Assembly (NCBI GenBank): GCA_903820035.1 | Contig: CAIJFT010000405.1 | Location: forward strand, 1 to 64,000 | Direction: 5' to 3' | Length of the DNA stretch: 64,000 nucleotides | From: an uncultured Opitutia bacterium | Lineage (GTDB): Bacteria; Verrucomicrobiota; Verrucomicrobiia; Opitutales; Opitutaceae | The notes under the pieces: model-generated | Seen by the model: the letters and a program-made list of their open reading frames with translations, nothing else | Databases searched by the model: none | What the model was told of the DNA's origin: nothing | Shown: positions 27,976 to 35,103 of the stretch, in pieces | Layout: the number at the start of each line of letters is the position of its first letter | Position numbering within the stretch: position 1 is the stretch's first letter | Position numbers and translations under genes: made by a program

Positions 27976-28041
27976 TTCGACCGAAACAAGTCACCCGTTT
28001 TCCGAAGCCCTGAGCGCCAACGCTCAGGGCTTTTTGTTTTT
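27935..28041 (+). promoter_or_regulatory. Transcription attenuator (segments 1:2, 2:3, 3:4)
   Basis: 1 TGATGCC 27935-27941; 2 GGCATCAGGGC 27945-27955; 3 GCCCTGAGCG 28007-28016; 4 CGCTCAGGGC 28021-28030; then TTTTTGTTTTT. Confidence 0.8.
28006..28041 (+). terminator. Attenuator terminator hairpin
   Basis: AGCCCTGAGCG-CCAA-CGCTCAGGGCT, 11-bp perfect stem, then a T-rich tract. Confidence 0.92.
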
Positions 28042-28047
28042 CCGCCC

Positions 28048-29061
28048 ATGAATACCACCCGCCTCCCGGCCCTCAGCCTCGCTGATGTCGTCGCCGCCCG
28101 TCGCCTCCTGGCGTACGGATTGCGCCTGACGCCGTGCTCCCCCGCACCGGCGCTTTCGGAGATTACGGGCAGGTCGATTTGGCTCAAACGCGACGACCTG
28201 CAGCGCACCGGCTCGTTCAAGGAGCGAGGCGCGCGCCATGCCCTGCTGTGCCTCTCGCCCGAAGCGCGCGCCCGCGGCGTCATCGCGGCTTCGGCGGGCA
28301 ATCACGCGCTCGGACTCGCCTACCACGGCGCGCAGCTCGGCGTGCGCGTGACGGTTGTCATGCCCGTCGCGGCGCCCGAGGTGAAAGTCACCCGTTGCCG
28401 CAGCCTCGGCGCCGAGGTGGTGCTGCACGGCGCCGATTTTGAAGCGGCGCAGGTCCGCGCCCTGCAGCTTGCGAGCGCAGGCGGCGCGACGTTCGTGCAT
28501 CCCTTCGACGATCTCGACGTCATCGCGGGCCAGGGAACCCTCGCGCTCGAAATCCTCGAGCAGACGCCGCAACTCGACACGCTGGTCGTGCCGGTGGGCG
28601 GCGGCGGTTTGCTCGCCGGTGTCGCCACCGTCGTCAAGGCCCTGCGCCCCGACGTCCGCGTGATTGCGGTCGAGCCCGCGCATGCCGCCAGTTTCGTCGC
28701 GGCCTATCTGCACGGTGGTCCTGCTCCCGCGCGGTTGGCGCCGACCCTCGCCGACGGATTGGCCGTGGCGCGGATGGGAGCGACGACGTTCGCGCTCGCG
28801 GCGCCGCGGGTGGATGACGTCGTGACCGTGACGGAAAGTGAAATTGCCACCGCGATCGCCGTGCTGGCCCGGCGCTGCGGTGCCGTGGCGGAAGGTGCGG
28901 GCGCCACCGCACTCGCCGCGGTCCTCGCGGGCAAAATCGGAGGGCGTGTCGTCGTCGTGCCGGTGTGCGGCCGCAATATCGACGCGGGCGTCCATGCCGC
29001 CGTCCTCGCCACCGCCGCCGAACCGGCCCCGTTTCGCCACCCCGTCGCCCGCGCCGCCTGA
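28048..29061 (+). CDS. ilvA: Threonine/serine dehydratase (PLP-dependent, no C-terminal regulatory domain)
   Basis: IWLKRDDLQRTGSFKERGARHALL PLP-lysine motif; ASAGNHALGLAYHGAQLG; VPVGGGGLLAGVA; ends after the catalytic domain. Confidence 0.88.
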   Translation: MNTTRLPALSLADVVAARRLLAYGLRLTPCSPAPALSEITGRSIWLKRDDLQRTGSFKERGARHALLCLSPEARARGVIAASAGNHALGLAYHGAQLGVRVTVVMPVAAPEVKVTRCRSLGAEVVLHGADFEAAQVRALQLASAGGATFVHPFDDLDVIAGQGTLALEILEQTPQLDTLVVPVGGGGLLAGVATVVKALRPDVRVIAVEPAHAASFVAAYLHGGPAPARLAPTLADGLAVARMGATTFALAAPRVDDVVTVTESEIATAIAVLARRCGAVAEGAGATALAAVLAGKIGGRVVVVPVCGRNIDAGVHAAVLATAAEPAPFRHPVARAA

Positions 29062-29302
29062 ACCACCGACCGGCCCCGGCCATGTTTCACGTACTGCGTC
29101 AAACGAGCGAGGGGATGGCGTGCGGTGCGGCGACGCCGGTCAGGGTAGCGCCCGAGATTTCCGCCGGGCCTCTTCGGGCGGGAGCTCGTCCCGAAAAGGC
29201 CCGAGGGCGACGTCGAGTCCGCCAGGGTGATCGTTCGCTTTGCGCTCGACCGATCTCGGATTGCGTTGCGGGCCGACGTGCCGCGATGCTGACCGCTACC
29301 CG

Positions 29303-30967
29303 ATGGACCAACGACGCGACGACCGCCGACCCAACCCCAACCGTGACCCTCGCCAACCGCGGGCGGGTGGGAATGGCCGCGGCCCGCGGGATTCCCGCGG
29401 CGGTAATACGCCACGCGATCCGCGCGACCCGCGGAACCCGCGCGATGGGCGCGACAGCCGGGGCGATCGCAGTGGTGGCGGCCGTCCCGGTGACTACCGG
29501 TCGCAATCGAATCCCGCGCCGCGTCCGGCCCCGGCGCCTACTCCGGTTTCGGCCGCGGTGGTGCAATCGGGTGTGCCGCACGGCGCCCGCGAGGGCGGCT
29601 GGCTGCCGGACTGGGTTTATACTGGGGAGAAATTTGAAACCGGCCTCGCGTTCTTTGCCGACGCGCTCGGGCGCATCACGCGCTTCTCGCGCGAGCCGGC
29701 GGATCTCGCCGCCGCCCGCCGGCTCAGCGGCCAGGCCGCGCTGCCGGGCCTCGTCAACACGCACTCGCATGCCTTTCACCGCGTGCTCCGCGGTCGCGCC
29801 GAAGCACGCGGCCGTCCCGAGACGGGACCGCGCGGCGCCTGGCGTGAGGCCCACGACCGCGCGCTCGGCCGGCTCTCCGGCGAAGACGTGTTCGACGTCG
29901 CGCGGATGACCTTCATGGAGATGCTCCTCGCGGGCATCACCTGCGTTGGCGAGTTTCACTACGTTCACCACCAGCCCGACGGCACGCCGTGGCCGGAGCC
30001 GAATTTTCTCAGCTGCGAAATTCTCCGCGCGGCCCACGACGTCGGCATCCGCATTGCGCTGCTCCATGTGGCCCAGGTTCGGGCTGATTTCCTGGCGCCG
30101 TCTGGCTCCGCGCCGGTCCGCAGCCGCTGCGCCGGGCCCGAGGTTTATCTGCGCGAACTCGAGGCGCTCCGCGTGGTGATCGAAAAAGATTTTCCCGCCG
30201 ACGAGGCGTGGCTCGGGGCTGCGCCCTATTCACTCGCGACGGTGCCGCTCGATGCCTTCAAGGCGATCGCGACCTATGCGCGCGCCCAACGCCTGCGGTT
30301 GCACACGCACGTCGCGACTTCCGCCGCCGAGGCCGCCGCCTGTACGGCGGAGTACGGTCGCGCGCCGGTCGCCCTGCTGGCCGAGCAAGGTGTACTCGAC
30401 AAACGGTTCACCGCCGTCGACGCCAACTACCTCAGCGACGACGAGGTGAAGCTCCTCGGTACCGCCCGGGCTGCGGTCTGCGTGTGCCCCGGCAGCGCGC
30501 GCAACCTCGGCTTGCCGCCGGCTCCGGTGGAAAAAATTATCGCCGCCGGCGCGGGCGTGGCCTTCGGCAGCGACACCCAGGCGCAGATCGACCTGCTCGC
30601 GGACGCGCGGTCGTTGGAATATGATCTCCGGCTGCAACGGGACCAGCGCCCGGCCCTCGCGCCCGACGCGGCCACCGCGCTGTTTCACGCGGCGACCGTC
30701 ACCGGGGCCCGCAGTCTGGGTGCCACCAGCGGCGCGCTGGAGGTCGGCCGGCCCGCGGATTTCTTCACCGTCAATCTCCTCGATCCGTCGGTCGCCGGCG
30801 CGGATGCGGGCACGCTGTTGGCCAATGTTGTCTATGGACTCGACCGCCGCGCGATCCGCGACGTGTGGGTCGGCGCGCGCCAACGCCTTTCGGGCGGCCG
30901 CCACGTCAGCCACGGTTCGATCGTTGGCCGCTTCGTCGACGCTCAGAAGCGGATTTGGGCGGAGTAA
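29303..30967 (+). CDS. Amidohydrolase (HutF/formimidoylglutamate deiminase-like) with R/G/D-rich N-terminal extension
   Basis: ALPGLVNTHSHAFHRVLRGR; GITCVGEFHYVHH; RLHTHVATSAAEAA; GAGVAFGSDTQAQIDLL; N-terminus MDQRRDDRRPNPNRDPRQPR... Confidence 0.82.
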   Translation: MDQRRDDRRPNPNRDPRQPRAGGNGRGPRDSRGGNTPRDPRDPRNPRDGRDSRGDRSGGGRPGDYRSQSNPAPRPAPAPTPVSAAVVQSGVPHGAREGGWLPDWVYTGEKFETGLAFFADALGRITRFSREPADLAAARRLSGQAALPGLVNTHSHAFHRVLRGRAEARGRPETGPRGAWREAHDRALGRLSGEDVFDVARMTFMEMLLAGITCVGEFHYVHHQPDGTPWPEPNFLSCEILRAAHDVGIRIALLHVAQVRADFLAPSGSAPVRSRCAGPEVYLRELEALRVVIEKDFPADEAWLGAAPYSLATVPLDAFKAIATYARAQRLRLHTHVATSAAEAAACTAEYGRAPVALLAEQGVLDKRFTAVDANYLSDDEVKLLGTARAAVCVCPGSARNLGLPPAPVEKIIAAGAGVAFGSDTQAQIDLLADARSLEYDLRLQRDQRPALAPDAATALFHAATVTGARSLGATSGALEVGRPADFFTVNLLDPSVAGADAGTLLANVVYGLDRRAIRDVWVGARQRLSGGRHVSHGSIVGRFVDAQKRIWAE

Positions 30968-31109
30968 CGCGCGGGCGAGAACGCCTTCGACCGGATCCGG
31001 AAGCCGCCCGGGTTTGGGCGCGGTGGCGTCGGGGGTTTAGCGGGCTCCGCCATGAATTCACTCGGCGCGGCGTTGACCCGCCCCCACGGCTTCGATTCTG
31101 CTCGCACGA

Positions 31110-31985
31110 ATGTCCCTCACACTCGTCGTCCTCGCCGCCGGCATGGGTTCGCGGTATGGTGGCCTGAAGCAAATCGATCCGGTTGGGCCGGGCGGTGAAA
31201 CGGTCCTCGACTACGCGGTCTTCGATGCGCTGCGCGCCGGATTCACCCGGGTGGTGTTCGTGATCCGGCGGGACTTCGAGGCGATCTTCCGCGAAAAAAT
31301 CGGCGCGCGCTATGCCGGCCGCGCGGACGTCGACTATGTGTTCCAGTCGCTCGAGGCGCTCCCGCCCGGGTTCACGCCGCCCGCGGGCCGCGAGAAACCC
31401 TGGGGCACGGGCCACGCGGTGTGGTGCGCGCGTGCGGCGCTCGGTGAAAATTTCGCGGTGATCAACGCGGACGACTTTTACGGCGCCGACTCCTTCGCGC
31501 AGCTCGCACGGTTTCTCGCCCCGGCGCGCGGCGGCGACTTCGCGATGGTCGGCTTCCGGCTCGCCAATACCCTTTCGGAACACGGCGTCGTTTCCCGCGG
31601 CGTGACGGCCGCGGGCCCCGACCAAGCGTTGCACTCGATCGTCGAGCACACCGGTATCGCGCCGGAAGAGGTGGGTCCCGGCCGGAAATTTTCCGGCGAG
31701 GAAATCGTCTCGATGAACTGCTGGGGCTTCACGCCGGCGCTGTTCGCCGGCTTGGACCCGCAGTTCCGCGAATTCCTGGCGGCGCGCGGCGGCGAGCCGA
31801 AGTCCGAGTTTTATCTGCCGGCGGCGGTCTCCGCGATGATCGGCCGCGGCGGGGCGCAGGTCCGCGTGCTGCCGACGGCGAGCACGTGGTTCGGCGTGAC
31901 GTACCGCGAGGATAAGCCGCGCGTGCAGGCGGCGATCGCCGGCCTGGTGCAGGCGGGGCTCTATCCGGAGAAACTTTGGGCATGA
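31110..31985 (+). CDS. Sugar-phosphate nucleotidyltransferase
   Basis: LTLVVLAAGMGSRYGGLKQIDPVGPGGETVLDYAVFDA; FAVINADDFYG. Confidence 0.9.
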   Translation: MSLTLVVLAAGMGSRYGGLKQIDPVGPGGETVLDYAVFDALRAGFTRVVFVIRRDFEAIFREKIGARYAGRADVDYVFQSLEALPPGFTPPAGREKPWGTGHAVWCARAALGENFAVINADDFYGADSFAQLARFLAPARGGDFAMVGFRLANTLSEHGVVSRGVTAAGPDQALHSIVEHTGIAPEEVGPGRKFSGEEIVSMNCWGFTPALFAGLDPQFREFLAARGGEPKSEFYLPAAVSAMIGRGGAQVRVLPTASTWFGVTYREDKPRVQAAIAGLVQAGLYPEKLWA

Positions 31986-33094
31986 GCGCCGCCGCCTCTC
32001 CGGCCCGCGATTGGTGGCGCGAGCTGGCCCCGGTCGTCGCCGCGTTTCCCGTCGCCGGCCGGCTCGCCGCCGCCGCGCCCTACGGCAACGGCCACATCAA
32101 CGAGACGTATGTGCTCGGCTGCGACGTCGCCGGCGCCCCGCGCCGCTACGTGCTCCAGAAAATCAACCACCGCATTTTCAAGAACGTGCCGGCGCTGATG
32201 GACAACATCCGGCGCGTGTGCGACCACCTCGGCGCGAAGTCGTCCCGGGCGATGCGGCTCGTGTCGACGCAGCGCGATGAAATCTGCCACCAGGATGCCG
32301 CGGGCAACTGGTGGCGGTTGTATGATTTCATCGAGGCGGCACACACCGTCGACCAGGTGATGGGCGAGGCCCAGGCCCGCGAGGCCGCGCTCGCGTTCGG
32401 CCGGTTTCAGGCGCAGTTGGCCGACATCCCCGGCGCGCGGCTCCACGAGACGATTCCCGATTTTCACCACACGCGGCAGCGTTTCGAAAACCTGCGCGCG
32501 GCGCGCGCGGCGGATGTCCGCGGCCGCGCCGCCGAGGTGCGCGACGAGCTCGCGTTCGCCTTCGCGCGGGAGGCCGACACCGACGTGCTGCTCGGTTTGC
32601 TCGCCCGCGGCGAGGTCCGTGAGCGGATCACGCACAACGACACCAAGATCAACAACGTGATGCTCGACGACGCGACGGGCCGCGGCGTGGCCGTGATCGA
32701 CCTCGACACCGTGATGCCGGGGCTCGCGCTGTACGATTTCGGCGAGATGGTCCGCACCGCGGCGAGTTCCACCGCGGAGGACGACCCGGATTCCTCGCGC
32801 ATGCACGTGCGCCTGCCGTTTTTCCGCGCGTTGGTCGCCGGTTACCTCGAAGGCGCCGGCGATGCGCTCAACGCGGTGGAGCGCGCGCACCTGGGATTCG
32901 CCGGCAAGATGATGACCTACGAGAACGGCATCCGCTTCCTCACCGACTACCTGCAGGGCGACACCTATTACCGCATCAAGCACCCGCACCACAACCTCGA
33001 GCGCTGCCGCGCGCAGTTCGCCCTCGTGCGCAGCATCGAACAGAACCTTGACGCGATGGCGCGGTTGGTCGCGGAAATCCACGGCGCCCCATGA
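31982..33094 (+). CDS. Aminoglycoside phosphotransferase-fold sugar kinase (N-acetylhexosamine 1-kinase-like)
   Basis: PYGNGHINETYVLGCDVAGAPRRYVLQKINHRIFKNVPALMDNI; ITHNDTKINNVMLDD; AVIDLDTVMPGL. Confidence 0.88.
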   Translation: MSAAASPARDWWRELAPVVAAFPVAGRLAAAAPYGNGHINETYVLGCDVAGAPRRYVLQKINHRIFKNVPALMDNIRRVCDHLGAKSSRAMRLVSTQRDEICHQDAAGNWWRLYDFIEAAHTVDQVMGEAQAREAALAFGRFQAQLADIPGARLHETIPDFHHTRQRFENLRAARAADVRGRAAEVRDELAFAFAREADTDVLLGLLARGEVRERITHNDTKINNVMLDDATGRGVAVIDLDTVMPGLALYDFGEMVRTAASSTAEDDPDSSRMHVRLPFFRALVAGYLEGAGDALNAVERAHLGFAGKMMTYENGIRFLTDYLQGDTYYRIKHPHHNLERCRAQFALVRSIEQNLDAMARLVAEIHGAP

Positions 33095-33951
33095 ACTTTT
33101 CCCGCCCCGAAGCCGACGTCTTTTTCCCCGCGGCGACCCCCGGCCTCACCGCCGCGGCCGCGCTCGCCCGCACGACGCACCTTTGCGTGATCGCGCACCA
33201 GGACGACATCGAGATCAACGCGTACCCGGCCGTGGCCGAGTGCTTCGGGCGGGCCGACCGCTTTTTTACCGGCGTGGTAATGACCAACGGCGCCGGCTCC
33301 GCGCGGACTGGTCCGTTTGCCGGCACGACCGACGCCGAGATGCAGCGCATCCGCCGCGACGAGCAACGCCGCGCCGCGGAGCTCGGGCGCTACAACCTGC
33401 AGGTGCAGCTCGCCCATGCCAGCGCCGACGTGAAACGCGCGGATCATCCCGGGGTGCGGGCCGATCTCGCGGCGATTTTCGGCGGCTGCACGGCCGACGT
33501 CGTGTACCTCCACCAACCCGTCGACAAACATGAGACGCACGTCGCGTGTTTCCTGCGGTGCATCGAGGCGATCCGTGCGCTGCCGCCGGCGCGCCGGCCG
33601 CGCCGCGTGTTGGGGGTCGAGGGATGGCGCGACCTCGACTGGCTGGCCGACGCCGACAAGGTCGCGCTCGATGCCAGTCCGTATCCGGAATTGGCGGAGC
33701 AGTTAATCAACGTCTTCGCTTCACAGATCGTGGGTGGTAAACGCTACGACCGCGCCGCCCTCGGCCGCCGGGCGGCCAATGCTACGATGCAGGCGTCGCA
33801 CGCGGTGGATGCGGCGACGTCGGTCTCGCTCGCGATGGACCTCACGCCGCTCGTGCACGACGACACCCTCTCGACCGTGGCCTTCGCGCAGCTACACCTC
33901 GAGCGCTTCCGGACCGACGTCACGACCCGCCTGCAGCGCCTCGGCGGTTGA
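33091..33951 (+). CDS. PIG-L family deacetylase
   Basis: LCVIAHQDDIEINAYP; MTNGAGSARTGPFAGTTDAEMQRIRRDEQRRAAELG; VYLHQPVDKHETHVA. Confidence 0.9.
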   Translation: MNFSRPEADVFFPAATPGLTAAAALARTTHLCVIAHQDDIEINAYPAVAECFGRADRFFTGVVMTNGAGSARTGPFAGTTDAEMQRIRRDEQRRAAELGRYNLQVQLAHASADVKRADHPGVRADLAAIFGGCTADVVYLHQPVDKHETHVACFLRCIEAIRALPPARRPRRVLGVEGWRDLDWLADADKVALDASPYPELAEQLINVFASQIVGGKRYDRAALGRRAANATMQASHAVDAATSVSLAMDLTPLVHDDTLSTVAFAQLHLERFRTDVTTRLQRLGG

Positions 33952-34864
33952 GTTTCCGGGCTTGCGGGCGAGCGGGCGGAGTGATGCTCGCACTTTGAAT
34001 GGTGAGCGCGGGGTTGATGAAGCCCGGCCGGATCGCCACGTCCTGGCGGATGCCGCCGCGCTCCTGCGCGCGCCAGCGGGCCGGCGAGTGGCCGGCGAGG
34101 CGGGTGAAGACCCGGGTAAAGTGATGCACCGTGGCGAAGCCGCTGAGCTCGGCGATCCGTTTCAGTTCGTAGTCGGAATAGCGGATCAGCTGCATGGCCC
34201 GGGCGACCCGGTAACGCCAGAGGGCCTGCAACGGCGACTCGCGGTGTTCCTGTTGCCACACGTTGTGGAGATGCCGGTAGCTGTAGTGCAGCGCGGCGCT
34301 CAGCGTTTGCTGGTTGATCGTCCCGGTGCAGTTTTCGCGGAGGAACCGTTCCAGCCGCCGGGACAAATCGTCGTCGCCGGTGGACGCCGTCGTGGCGGGC
34401 ACGGGAGCGGGTGCGGCGGGTGGCTCCGCCTGCAGCAGTCGCAGCAGCAATTGCGCGAACAGGTTCTGGCAGACTTCCTTCGTATACGGTCCGTGCCGGC
34501 GCGCTTCGGCGTGAATCGCCTCAAGCAGCGCCACCACCTGATCGTCAACCTTCGCGTGAAACACGTCCAACCGGCGGCAGGCGGCGCGGAGTTTCGCGTG
34601 ATGGAGCAGAAATTTTGTGTCGAGCGTGCGCACCGGCCCTTCCGCTCCGGCTTCCAACCCGTGCTTGAACCGGGGCGGGAGGAAGAGGAGCTGGCCGGCG
34701 TGGAAGCGGCGCCGTTCCGGGCCGAGGAGCGCTTCGCCGGTGCCGCTCACCACGAGAATCAGTTGGAAGTAATCGTCGTGCGCATGGCGCGGCAGGCGCC
34801 AGCCCGGTTCGTAATCGTAGCGGGCGATCCAGAGCGGTTCCACGTCGGGGGTCAGCAAGGTCAT
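33920..34864 (-). CDS. AraC-family transcriptional regulator
   Basis: RHAHDDYFQLILVVSGTGEALLG cupin; RVARAMQLIRYSDYELKRIAELSGFATVHHFTRVFTRLAGHSPARWR HTH. Confidence 0.93.
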   Translation of the reverse strand: MTLLTPDVEPLWIARYDYEPGWRLPRHAHDDYFQLILVVSGTGEALLGPERRRFHAGQLLFLPPRFKHGLEAGAEGPVRTLDTKFLLHHAKLRAACRRLDVFHAKVDDQVVALLEAIHAEARRHGPYTKEVCQNLFAQLLLRLLQAEPPAAPAPVPATTASTGDDDLSRRLERFLRENCTGTINQQTLSAALHYSYRHLHNVWQQEHRESPLQALWRYRVARAMQLIRYSDYELKRIAELSGFATVHHFTRVFTRLAGHSPARWRAQERGGIRQDVAIRPGFINPALTIQSASITPPARPQARKLNRRGAAGGS

Positions 34865-35103
34865 CGATCGGGCGGCGGGAAACGGGGTTCGGTGGGGCGC
34901 AGGCCATTTCACGATTAGACAAAAAAGAGACCTGGCGAGCCAAAGACTACGGCTGAGCGGCAAGGTATGTTAGTTCCGTCTCGGACCAGCGGGAGCGTTC
35001 GGGGCGCCCGGTCGGGTTTCCACCCCGACCGTTCCCTGCCTTGCTCCCGGCTATCAACGTCAGCCACTCACCGGCGCGCCCGGTGCCCGCTCTCACAACC
35101 CCT

